Shown: positions 54,923 to 64,000 of the stretch, in pieces
Layout of the letters: each line of letters opens with the position of its first letter
How positions within the stretch are numbered: the first letter of the stretch is position 1
Assembly (NCBI GenBank): GCA_014529385.2
Contig: CM043959.1
Span: forward strand, 2,224,358-2,288,357
Length of the DNA: 64,000 bases
DNA from: Adiantum capillus-veneris
Lineage: Eukaryota; Streptophyta; Polypodiopsida; Polypodiales; Pteridaceae
Direction: 5' to 3'
Translations under genes and position numbers: made by a program
Notes under the pieces: model-generated
Databases searched by the model: none
What the model saw: only the letters and a program-made list of their open reading frames with translations
Told to the model about the DNA's origin: nothing

Positions 54923-55270
54923 GGAAAATGCATGTACTTGATGTGAAAACTGTTCGAAATGAGAAGAAATTGAGTGAGACCAACACGTGCTATATAGTAC
55001 AACCCGCACTAGATTGTATGGGACCTACTATGCAGTATTTGGCACTGATAAAAATTCTACACAAAATGATGAAATTATCTGCACAGACCTGGCTGTAGTG
55101 GAAACGCAGGCTGAAATGAGCCCGAATCAGAAATTTGAGTAGACTGAGCTCTATGAATTACCCTGAAATTCTTGTCAACCTGCGAACTCTCGCCAAATCT
55201 CACAAAAGTTAGAGAAAGTGAGCAGGCGTGTGCTGGAGCTGCTGGCAACTAAGCTCGGGAGGATGTAACC

Positions 55271-55285
55271 TGCTCTGATACCAAT
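55271..55285 (-). promoter_or_regulatory. Copia primer binding site (initiator tRNA-Met)
   Basis: On the minus strand TTGGTATCAGAGCAGG follows the LTR. TGGTATCAGAGC is complementary to the 3' end of plant initiator tRNA-Met and typical for plant copia elements. Confidence 0.9.
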
Positions 55286-55515
55286 TGTTGGAATTAGGGT
55301 TGCAGAGAAACGCACACAGCTTTGCGAAGACAAAGGAAGCTCAAGGCACACAATAGAGAGTGTGTTACTTATAGTGTGCAATGGAAAGATGGATAGCCCT
55401 AGAGTGATGGGTGTATATACAATGCACGGGGGGGAAAAACCTCCTAAAGAGGGAAAAAATTCCCCAGCGGTCCTAGTGTGTTCACACAAATCACTACCAC
55501 ATGTATACGATAACA
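55286..55515 (-). repeat. 5' LTR of the copia element
   Basis: Same sequence as 50342-50566 with a few substitutions and a longer G run. Confidence 0.9.
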
Positions 55516-56501
55516 ATTTCATCATAGCACCTAGAGGTTTTTTGCACAACAAGAGAACTAAATATGCTTCCAGGCAAGATTTCTACAAGTTTAGAAGTTC
55601 AAGGATAGTGGTAGATGCTCCCAAAGAGGCTGCTCTTTGAATATCCAAAATGGAGAACATGGAGAAAATAACAGCATTGAAGAACCAAACTTATATGTGG
55701 AGCTCTTAAAGCATGATCATAATGAGTAAATTGCCTACTCTAAACCAACAAAACCCAAGGCAAGAGTTCCCGCCAATCATGTGGTGATGCAACCACCTTG
55801 GGATGTAAGTGGATTGCCTACTCTAAACCAACAAAACCCAAGGTAGGAGTTTCTACTGGTCATGTGATGCAAGCACCTCGGGATGTAAGTTTCACTTGCC
55901 TATGCTCAATTTCTTCACAGATATGTGTTGAAATAAAGTTTTTTTTTTTTAAGGCCTTTGTAAATTTGGAAAACATCACATTTGACCATCAATCATTTGC
56001 CAATAGAAAAGAAAATAAGATGATGAAATCTATGGGCAATGGGTAAACATCTTGGAGAAGTATCAAACATCAACTGCTCATGGGAAACAACCATGCATAA
56101 CAACCTTCAGATGCCTAAAAGCTTTAGAAGATAGGGATGTCAAGTTACTACAATAGGAGTTGATAGAAGAAAATATATGCTCATTGATCCAGCCATATCA
56201 AGTAGACATGATTGACCTCTCTACATGTGCAATGAACTTTAAGCAAACCAAGGTTTTTCTAGCTCAAATGGTGATGGTGTTTAAAGAGCTAGATCCATCA
56301 GCAGTAGTAGTTAACTCATGGAAAGCATGTAAGTCTCATTATAACATTACACATGAGATCTACAAATCTCTCTTCACAAACTGTACTCAATGGCTTTATA
56401 TTGAGCTACAAAAGGCAAAGGAGAAACAACCACTTCCAAAAATCACCAAGGGATATGTGCAATGGATCATTGCACAAAAGAATGGAACTTCTAATTTGTA
56501 G
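55516..56501 (+). pseudogene. Degenerate unknown reading frame, right of the copia insertion
   Basis: Directly after the copia LTR the plus strand reads IAPRGFLHNKRTKYASRQDF and FYKFRSSRIVVDAPKEAAL. A later frame (56160-56501) reads MIEENICSLIQPYQVDMIDL, FLAQMVMVFKELDPSAVVV and a C-terminus PKITKGYVQWIIAQKNG. It may continue the frame at 49421-50341. Family unknown. Confidence 0.3.
55731..55896. repeat. 83-bp tandem duplication
   Basis: TTGCCTACTCTAAACCAACA recurs at 55731 and 55814, and GGGATGTAAGT closes both units. They differ at several sites. Confidence 0.85.
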
Positions 56502-57280
56502 TTCACTTTACCATAGATAATCAAGTACATTGGAAAGAATTTGGAAGGCATTGAGTTTCTTCGCAGTGAGAATAGCTCTACAATTCATGTTGGTGTGTTG
56601 TATCATAGATACAACACACAGAAATTTATATCTATGTAAGGTCTCTGACCCCGACCGAAAAGAGCACCATTGTACCATGGAATGAACATAATGGAAAAAG
56701 TTACTATTTTTAGCAGTTTTTCAAATTCTGTCGGTGCCATGATGTTTAGAATGTTATAAAGCTTCCAAAAGTGAATTAAAATAATTTTTGTGAAAAGTTT
56801 CCAAAAATAGTAAGTTTTTGGTCACCCGACCCGTTTAGTTTTGACCGTCTCGAAAAACTGCACCCGTACCTCAAATTTGAAAAAATTGTATTTTCAAACC
56901 CCAAGGGTTGCTAAATATGGCAGGTACTTGGACAGATACACCTTAGTTAGAGCTTAGTATAGCAATTTACGCATCAAATTCCAACTTGTATGGCCCGTTT
57001 TAGCCTAAAACCAAAAATTCATAAGGTTGTGCAGGGAGGCACCGGGGCTCGAGGCTGTGCGGGAACAGGTCCCAGGCCACTCAGAGCTTGCTTTAGCAGC
57101 TAGGGGACGCCCTCTCTTCTTTTGGGAGTTGTGGGAGATTTGCCAAGCTTGAGAGTGAGTGTCAGAGGGTGTTACACCAGCTAATTGGACACTTGGTGGG
57201 CATGTAACTGGACTTGCCATGCATAAGTGGAGTAGCTCTCAGATGCAAATAGCAAGAAAGATCAATTTTCAGCATGGGAG
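56502..57280. other. Unassigned sequence
   Basis: No reading frame, repeat or element end that I can support. Confidence 0.5.
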
Positions 57281-57284
57281 GGCC

Positions 57285-57292
57285 TATTTAAG
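57285..57292 (+). promoter_or_regulatory. TATA-like box of a candidate gene
   Basis: TATTTAAG, about 25 bp before a CA-rich stretch. Plant start sites often lie 30 bp downstream. It precedes the candidate exon at 58207-58347, but promoter function is inferred. Confidence 0.3.
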
Positions 57293-57298
57293 AGTGTG

Positions 57299-57336
<38 letters not shown>

Positions 57337-57372
57337 CTCACATACCCACTCAGTACACACACACACACACAC
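57299..57372. repeat. (CA)n microsatellites
   Basis: Two CA runs (about 57299-57331 and 57353-57372) separated by an imperfect stretch. They would lie in the 5' UTR of the candidate gene. Confidence 0.92.
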
Positions 57373-58206
57373 ACTTACACACACCTTGGGGAGGTGCTGC
57401 CGGCACACATAGTTTTTGGAGAAGAAGCAAAGGAGGGAAGTGCTTCCCGATTCTCGTCTGGAGAACTCCATTGGATCGGAATTTCGAGCCCCTAATCATG
57501 GTAATATCGATTTAATTATGTTTTGCTGCAAATTTCTCTACTATTCTCTCGATCTCGTAACTATTATGCTTAATCATAGCTATATTTCTCAATAGCTGCT
57601 CTCTGATTCTCCATATCATTAGTCTATTATATAATTCTCAATCTAATAGCTAATTATGCAAGCAATTAACCTCTCCTAATTATAGATTAATGCATGATTA
57701 GTAAGCAGATATCTTCTGCTAGTCATCATAGTAGATAATTGTCAAGCAGGTAATGATGTGGGATTGGTCATTTTCATCCTATTACCACATAATGCTTGAG
57801 TAACCAAATTAGATTCAATATGTTCACAAATTAGGAAGTAATTAAGGGGAAATTAGTCCATCATTAATCCACTAGGAAGGGAATATCCTCTCACCTATGC
57901 ATATGGTAATTCTGCATCTCTTTACTTACTTTAGGAAGGTGATTGAGCATGTCTAATTCACCCTCTAGAAAATTGATTAAGTAAAATCTGAAAATTCTAA
58001 TTACCTAGGCCTAGTGCTTAATTATAGAGCGAGTTCCCATAGAACAAGTAAGGTATTATCCATAAAACACTATGTCTTGAAGGAAACCTAACCATCTCGT
58101 ACAGAATGAATTGTTCAGTGATTCTAATCTATCATCTTGATTGTTATGGTACTCTCGGACATTAGTTCTTTTTTCTCCAAGTTTGTCAATTAGTAGTGAG
58201 TATAAA

Positions 58207-58347
58207 ATGGCCCTGGTAAAGAGAACTCGCTTCGGTGGCGCCCACGACCGCGAGGCGGGAACAAGCAACGTGAACGGGAAAGGGAAAGCTCCCATGGACG
58301 ACCAAGTACCGGCCATCTCACGTGCCAATGCCGAGGAAATGGAGGAG
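58207..58347 (+). CDS. Candidate coding exon of an unknown host gene
   Basis: ATG at 58207 opens 47 residues, MALVKRTRFGGAHDREAGTS and so on, with a basic start and an acidic end. It stops at GAGGAG followed by GTAGGT, a canonical donor at 58348. Upstream, ATG-GTAATAT at 57501 could be the donor of a 5' UTR intron with acceptor CAATTAG near 58193. The exon is GC-rich compared with its surroundings, unlike the nearby repeats. No homology was recognised and the downstream exons were not found. Confidence 0.35.
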
Positions 58348-58637
58348 GTAGGTCACATTTTATTTAAGTTGTTTATTTAACATTGCATACGATAAGTTAG
58401 GAGAGAACATATCCCTAAACATGTTGGAGAAATCCGACAAAAACCTCGGCATTTGAATTCAATTGTATATTAAATTCTAAGTAGGAAAGAATGGTCGATG
58501 ATATATTGTTTGAAATAGGAAAGAATGTCTGCTAGGGAAAATTTAGCTCGTCATGTTCATTCTATTTCCAATGATTATACTAGTCGGAACCCCTTCCTGA
58601 TCACAGGGGGCAGAGTTCCTGGTTAAGGGCTCTTGAA

Positions 58638-58760
58638 TCCACGACTTTTGGTTAAGCGGTGGATACCCACGACTTGCTTTCTATGCGGTGGGAACCCACG
58701 TCTTGCTTTCTATGCCGTGGGAATATCCATGTTGTGCTTTCTATGCGGTGGACATACCTA
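58638..58760. repeat. About 30-bp tandem repeat, 3-4 units
   Basis: GCTTTCTATGCGGTGG recurs at 58676, 58705 and 58736 (steps 29 and 31 bp), with the flanking words CCCACGACTT or variants. Confidence 0.85.
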
Positions 58761-58990
58761 GTTGTATGGGCAGCTATGCGACAACGGGAGGAGTAAACTC
58801 TCGCTGGAGGGGGGATGTTGTACCTCTAGAACATTGGAATTTTAATGAATAATTTTGAATAGAATTTTTACTAGAACTCTATCTTGGTGCCGCTTTGCAA
58901 TACTGGTTGAAGGGATGTCTTAATGAACCCTGTGAATTGGAATCTAATCAAGGAACTTATATGTTGAACAACCATCGTGGTAGTAATTAG

Positions 58991-59082
58991 GACACACAAG
59001 GAAGTGTGAGTGCGGGGGTGGAAAGTGGGGGCTTGGGACACACAAGGAAGTGTGAGTGCGGGGGTAGAAAGTGGGGGCTTGG
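58991..59082. repeat. 46-bp tandem duplication
   Basis: GACACACAAGGAAGTGTGAG through GTGGGGGCTTGG occurs twice with one base difference, so it is recent. Confidence 0.93.
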
Positions 59083-59997
59083 CTCAGGTTTCCAATGCCT
59101 ATGAGAAGGGTGGTCCAGATTGGTCAAGAACTCTCCGTCCCCATAGTGTTATAAATCGACACTAGTATTACTCATTGCCCCTAGAGCGGCGAAGTCTCAA
59201 GTGTACGTGCCTCTGAAACATGGGGAGAAACGCACTCGGGATTTCTCTCCTCTTGGAAGGTGGGTCTTAGGATCGCTAGATAAGTTAATCACGCTTCCCT
59301 GCGAGGTGGAGCTAGATCTTGTTGCTAGTTGGATCGAACTCGATTCACTTTGTGATGAGAGATCGTCCGCTAGATGAACCCTGAACCACTTTGTTTGCTT
59401 CCGCTATAGATCTAGTGGCCACCAAGTTTACCATCAGATCCGTCGTTTGAGACAGCGGGGTGGGGACCTGACAATCTAGTGGTTGGAGTGCTATCCAATT
59501 TGTTAAATTAATTGATGGAGTATGTGCGGTGGAGCATCAACCATCAGAGTTTGTAATCATTGGCTTAGTCAAGTATCAGCATGTTGCCTCCCTAGAGAAG
59601 GCAATTTTTGAAAAATCTAGATGATAATAGATATGAAATGCATGTTCTACCTTTGAGCTCCTTGATAGAATCAGAGGCTACCCAAACATGTGCTATTTGT
59701 GAAGTAGTTTTTGGGGTTCGGTCATTCGGGTATTCAGCAAGGATGGCACTTAATGCTTTGCACATGAGAAACTCTGCAAAACCATGCTTGGAGAACTCTG
59801 TGTGAGCAACTCAAAGAATGGATGGCCCCAGGTGTCTAAGGTAGTTCACAGGGATCCCTACCCATAGGAACATTGCACAAACCTCCACTACGCATTACAA
59901 ACTTATCAACATGGTATGCAGTCTACAGAACATTTTAAAAAACTTCAACACTTGCTATAAGGAACAATAGACTATCGACTAGGTTTAAAAATTCTTA

Positions 59998-60070
59998 CCT
60001 TTATTTCTTCATCCATCTCTTTAAGAGTTTTTCTTGTAAGGTCGATGCTAGAACGATCTTCTTCACCCAT
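59998..60070 (-). CDS. Candidate first coding exon, minus strand
   Basis: The minus strand has ATG at 60070 and reads MGEEDRSSIDLTRKTLKEMD and four more residues to ATAAAG, followed by GTAAGA, a strong donor at 59997. A TATA box lies 73 bp upstream of the ATG. The peptide is charged and would form a helix. Downstream exons were not identified. Confidence 0.35.
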
Positions 60071-60142
60071 AGTGATCAGCGGTTTGTGTGGATGGAAAGC
60101 GCTTTTAGACATGCTTTCATAAAATGAGGCACATGATTTGAT

Positions 60143-60150
60143 TTATATAA
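60143..60150 (-). promoter_or_regulatory. TATA box upstream of the exon at 59998-60070
   Basis: On the minus strand TTATATAAAT, 73 bp before the ATG. It fits a start site near 60113. Confidence 0.35.
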
Positions 60151-60262
60151 GTGCATTTGACATGGTTTGTACCAACTTCTATTCATTTTCACTGAGGAAA
60201 GAGAGGCTTGTTGGGAGACCTTGGTCTTCAAAGTCAATTTAAAAGTAGACCTTTTCTTGCTT

Positions 60263-60556
60263 TCAACTAGGATCCTTCATGCCCGCATAGATAGCAAGAA
60301 CTAAGAGCGACTCATTTTCTCTGAGTCCTAGTGTCTTTGAAATTTCATCAAGGAACAAAAAGTGAAGACCATCCACCATCATTGCATGCAAAGTGAGAAT
60401 TTGGAGGTCAAAATGTTCCTCTAGCACCTCCTCTCCCTCTATCATTCTATATTCCTCCCTAGTGGATCTGGGATCTTGCAAGAGGACGAGTGCCATAGAT
60501 GCTTCAGCCTCCTCATCAACCTCTTTGATAACTTCATTTGATTCCTCACACCACAA
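60263..60556 (-). CDS. Hypothetical protein fragment
   Basis: A 97-residue minus-strand frame, strongly acidic, with EEAEASMALVLLQDPRS and LHFLFLDEISKTLGLRENES. It lies one frame away from, and 17 bp after, the frame at 60573-61014. A small intron (GTAAAC near 60590) could join them, but it would be unusually short. Family not recognised. Confidence 0.35.
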   Translation of the reverse strand: MWCEESNEVIKEVDEEAEASMALVLLQDPRSTREEYRMIEGEEVLEEHFDLQILTLHAMMVDGLHFLFLDEISKTLGLRENESLLVLAIYAGMKDPS

Positions 60557-60572
60557 TGGTCACAAGCGGTTT

Positions 60573-61014
60573 CTAGCTAGAGTTTTCCTTCGAGTTTACC
60601 TTCTCCATGCCCTCAACCACAAGCAAGACCAGAACCATGTTCCAAGAGATGAATTGAGTGCCTATGCACCCCATGCCCAAGTTTATGAGATCATCCTCAT
60701 TCTCTGTCTTGTAGTCCCGCTCAATAAGCCCTTTAATAAACCTCAATGGGTGATAGTGAAAGTTTTTGTCGGCCGCATAGAGGAGTTTGAGAAAATCCAC
60801 TCGCAACCATGCAATGTCGAATCCCTCAAAGACTATTGCATATTCTTCCATGTTCTCTATCATGTATTCAAAAAATATTTGGAGTCCCTCTACATGAAGG
60901 TTAGTAGTAGCATGCATTTTGATCGTCCCCTCAAACACGGTGACTAGTTCATGTTCACAATCTGCAAGTCCTATCTTTTCTAGTTGTGTGAGAAGTTCAT
61001 CAAAAGATGGCCAT
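60573..61014 (-). pseudogene. Hypothetical protein with frameshifted start
   Basis: An ATG on the minus strand at 61014 is followed by a T4 run (61002-61005). Read as it stands, the frame ends at once. With one T fewer it would continue with DELLTQLEKIGLADCEHEL into the long frame with TNLHVEGLQIFFEYMIENME and FDIAWLRVDFLKLLYAADKN. A TATA box lies about 90 bp upstream. The protein is probably helical and soluble; I do not know the family. It is either a pseudogene or has a sequencing error. Confidence 0.4.
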
Positions 61015-61101
61015 GGGTTTGTTCACAAAGAAGATGGGAAGAGAGCTGAAAGCTAGAGTTTTGTGAATGTGAGAAATGAAGTTTAAAACTTAGAAAGTCA
61101 C

Positions 61102-61108
61102 TTTTATA
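61102..61108 (-). promoter_or_regulatory. TATA box upstream of 60573-61014
   Basis: On the minus strand GTATAAAAG, about 90 bp before the ATG at 61014. Confidence 0.4.
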
Positions 61109-61203
61109 CTCAATATCACTTTTTAAAAGCACTTAAAATTAATGTCAAATTAACTTGAAACTATAATTATAAACAAAATCACACAACAAGACATTGAAAG
61201 ACA

Positions 61204-62239
61204 CCAACATTGAAAGTAATCATGCTCCACATTAAAGAACTTTCACATTTCAATCAAAATCTTGAACAAATTAAGAATGAAAAAGAGTTTCAAAACACCA
61301 TATGTATTAATGGGAGCGAAATTGATTTAGTTACAAGCTTTTACATTAATACATCGCGGAAAACCAATGTTTGCACACAGAAAGCTCTTTTATTTTTTGA
61401 AATGAACAACCTTTTTGTTGATTACAAAGACATAATGATCGGGCAAGGTATATCTAAGATTATGATACTTGCGAAGGTGACTGCGATTCTAGTCGCAATT
61501 CATTGAGTTGTCATGCAATGCATTGTTGCAGAGTCATATTTGTAGATCAATTGATTCTCTAGCAGCAACATTAGAATATAGTGCCTCCCATTCTTCCTTC
61601 ATCAGCTTCCATCTTCTGTAAGAAAAGACAATTGACAAGATTTGCTTTGAAATATGGTATCTACACACCACATTCTTAGCAACTATAGAGCGCTTGATTG
61701 TATCTCCTTGGTGTTTGACCACCTTAGTCTCCCATCCAACTACAAGGAAACCATTGATCGCACTTTCCCCTTTCCAAGACCACATTGTTGGTGTCCTGTG
61801 AACACTTTACAATTGAAAGATAAACACAAACACATGAAGGGACATAAACCAAGTTAAGAAAGCTTTGTGGGAACCATAGGTGCACTTCATTGTTGAATGC
61901 ACATCCGCCTCAATTCTCCTTTTGGTTGCTGTGATCAAGGCACTATATGGTGTAGGCCACTCCAAACTCTGCAAGGTTGGCAGGTGAACTAGAGAAAGAT
62001 TACCATACCCAGTTTTCCTAGACGTTAAAAAAAATTCACGTGAGGTAAGCTCTGCAGATGGACAACCAACATAGAGCAGCTTGCCAAGGTCAATGTGGAT
62101 GGCCTCAAAAGTTCCTGTGAAGGAATCTATTGCCATCATAGGTTTTCTTGAACTCCATGACTCTTCCCTTCCAATGGTGTGCTCAAGAATCCATGTGTCT
62201 CCTTTGAGACCTTGTGTGCACCTCTTGAGTTTGGCTACT
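61204..62239. other. Unassigned sequence with hypothetical short frames
   Basis: A plus-strand frame at 61210-61506 and minus-strand frames at 61534-61785 (MWSWKGESAINGFLVVGWET) and 61807-62139 (MMAIDSFTGTFEAIHIDLGK) are open but have no motif I recognise. The two minus-strand frames may be parts of one decayed gene. Confidence 0.3.
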
Positions 62240-62249
62240 TCGTGTAAGC

Positions 62250-63075
62250 TTTAAAACCTATGGCCCGAAGGCCACATGGTGCTCTTTGTGTTGGTTAGAA
62301 ACCCTATGAACCTAAGGCCACAGGACGCTCTTTGCGATGGCTAGTAACCCTATGGCCCTAAGGCCACAGGGAGCTCTTTGGTTAAGCTAGAGGGTGACTT
62401 AGGGCCATAGGTGTTCATCGTGATGGCTAGAAACTCTATGGCTTTAAGGCCTCAAGGTGCTCTTTGTGATGGCTAGGATTTTTAGCTAACAAAAAGAGCA
62501 CCCTATGGCCTTCAGGCCATAGGGTGCTCTTTGTGATGGCTAGAAACCCTATGGCCCTAAGGTCAGAGGGTGCTCTTTTAGTTAGCTAGAGACCCTATGG
62601 CCAGAGGGTGCTTTTTGTGTTAGCTAGAAACCTTATGGCCCTAAGTCCAAAAGGTGCTCTTTCTTTGTTAGCTAGAAACCCTATGGCCCTAAGGCCATAG
62701 TTTGCTCTTTGTGTAATCTAGAAACCCTATGGCCGTAAGGGCACAGGGTGCTCTTTGTGTTAGCTATAAACCATAAAGCCCTAAGGCCACAGGGTGCTAT
62801 TTGTGATAGCGAGAAACCCTATGGCCCTAAGGGGACACAAAGCTCTTTGTGTTAACTATAAACCCTATGGCCCTAAGGCCATAGGGTGTTGTTTTTTTTA
62901 GTTAGAAACCATGTGGCCTTAGTGGCCCTAAGGCCACAGGTTTCTCTTTTTGTTAGTTAGAAACAATATGGCCTTAAGGCCTTAGAGTGCTCATTTTGTT
63001 ATTTAGAATCCCAATGACCCTAAGGCCATAGGGTGCTCTTTGTGTTATTAAGAATCCCAATGACCTTAGGGTGCA
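62250..63075. repeat. Satellite with 46-bp period
   Basis: About 17 imperfect units of the form AAACCCTATGGCCCTAAGG, CCACAGGGTGCTCTTTGTG, TTAGCTAG. GCTCTTTG occurs at 62281, 62327 and 62373, giving steps of 46 bp. The core CCCTATGGCCxxxGGCCATAGGG is nearly palindromic and resembles the satellite around copy B. Confidence 0.93.
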
Positions 63076-64000
63076 TTATTAACAAAGACGTTTTACATAA
63101 GGACCTATGCCACCCAATGACCCATGCCATACCCTATGCTCCCATGGGTATACATAAAAAAGGTATTTTGATGGTGAGTTTGTTCTTTCCATTCATTTTT
63201 CATGTAGATTGAGAGGTCTTTTGCGTATCTATCCTCCCACAACATTGCCTACATTGTCATCCCTTTTGGCTACATCGCCCCCTTGCTTGACCTCTCTCAT
63301 ACCACCTCTCACTACGACATTCCCTCCCTCAACTTCTCTACCATTAACAACAATACACTGGTAGGCATTTATTTAGTTTTGTTTGTTTCGATTTCATTTC
63401 ATGGAATAACTAGAGAAGGTTTGAATACTAAATTAAGTTGAAACAAAAACCTATTTACACAGAGAAACCTCTTTACACATAAACAAAAACTTGTTTACAT
63501 GAGAAAACTATTTACACAAAAGCAGAAACCTGTTTACACATAAACATTAACATGTTTACATAGAAAACGTTCTTTTAACAAAAGCAAGAACCTGTTTACT
63601 TACAATAGAAAAACCTAATTACATAGATTTGAGATAATCTGTTTACATATGTTTTGAAATCATACCTAAGTTTCAGGGAAAAAGCAGTACCTTGTTGTTG
63701 CCAAAAGAGTAGCACCGCTTCCGAAGGGGCGGCATCAACTATGTAGGAGCAACAAGGACCTCAAATCTGGGAAGAGGAAGAGTGGCAGGTGGTTGGCGAG
63801 GGAGTGTGCAGGGGGCCGAGAGGGAGTGATGACAAAGATGGACTATGCAGGCCAAGAGAGAGTGGTGGCTGAGATGGAGTATGTAGGCGAACAGAGAAAG
63901 GCGGCTAAGAGAGAGTCTACACACTGAGCGGCCGACAGTGATAGGTGGGAGAGATCACGATGGCAATGACGATGACGACGATGGTGGTAGAGAGAGAGTG
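63076..64000. other. AT-rich, then purine-rich sequence to the window edge
   Basis: No supported gene. From about 63760 the plus strand is AG-rich (GAGAGAGAGTGG-type words). Confidence 0.5.
63447..63655. repeat. Degenerate TTTACA-rich short repeat
   Basis: AAACCTGTTTACACA and variants recur about nine times at steps of roughly 15-30 bp. Confidence 0.75.

Larger units (their letters stand above)
50342..55515 (-). mobile_element. Ty1/copia retrotransposon, minus strand
   Basis: A 5.2-kb element with LTRs of about 225 and 230 bp, an initiator-Met primer site, and gag, protease, integrase, RT and RNase H in the copia order. The flanks are ATTCC on the left and ATTTC on the right, a plausible 5-bp target duplication with one change. 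Numerous stops and at least one catalytic loss make it inactive. Confidence 0.93.
58350..59997. other. Mostly unassigned sequence
   Basis: Contains the two small tandem repeats listed separately. A short frame at 59608-59805 (MKNLDDNRYEMHVLPLSSLI) has no recognisable motif. It may include later exons or the end of the candidate gene, but no splice structure could be supported. Confidence 0.45.

Noticed and set aside
62250-63075. rRNA spacer or tRNA cluster
   Set aside because: The units have no rRNA or tRNA sequence features; they are a simple palindromic satellite.
63225-63360. N-terminal exon of a glycosyltransferase (YIVIPFGYIAPLLDLSH followed by a possible donor)
   Set aside because: The resemblance is to a short hydrophobic pattern only, the characteristic QGH segment is missing and other frames are equally open.

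Overview
The window is nuclear DNA of a land plant with a large, repeat-rich genome. The evidence is plant-type Ty3/gypsy and Ty1/copia elements, a Tat-like gypsy with two RNase H domains, an initiator-tRNA-Met primer site in the copia element, palindromic satellites, long microsatellites and almost no open host genes. The species cannot be named from the sequence.

From 1 to about 47.3 kb the window is mostly retrotransposon. Three diverged copies of one giant gypsy-like family can be aligned by eye. Copy A (1 to about 12.8 kb, minus strand) runs off the left edge. Copy D (about 12.83-18.08 kb, plus) is a truncated 3' part. Copy B (18540-47323, plus) is complete: it has LTRs, a primer site, a polypurine tract and a CACAT target duplication, and it sits in a palindromic satellite. 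A younger 9.2-kb Tat-like element (copy C, 27057-36290) lies inside the reverse transcriptase of B, so C is nested in B and B in the satellite.

The family layout from A, B and D together is: LTR, primer site, a 2-kb leader with evenly spaced palindromes, a gag N-terminal module, gag with zinc knuckles, protease, RT and RNase H, a tandemly duplicated H2C2 zinc-binding module, integrase, a second retropepsin-like domain with W-[IV]-P-K repeats, an internal purine tract, a spacer with a TATA-like block, a second palindrome array, a large unrecognised ORF (called ORF X here), polypurine tract, LTR. The palindromes fit one formula, ACAT-NNNN-CGCG-(complement)-ATGT. The inner four bases are CCTA in B, CATA in D and GGAT in A. 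They recur every 283-287 bp in diverged spacers, and B uses the same version at both ends. This palindrome system, with ORF X and the second protease, is the most likely undescribed biology here. All three copies carry stops and frameshifts, so none is intact.

From 47.3 to 49 kb the satellite resumes. A Ty1/copia element (50342-55515, minus) splits a degenerate unknown reading frame. From 56.5 to 62.2 kb there are weak signs of host-type genes (TATA boxes, start codons, splice donors) and small tandem repeats. A second satellite of 46-bp period with a related palindromic core occupies 62.25-63.08 kb, followed by AT-rich and then purine-rich DNA to the end. No rRNA, tRNA gene or CRISPR array was seen.
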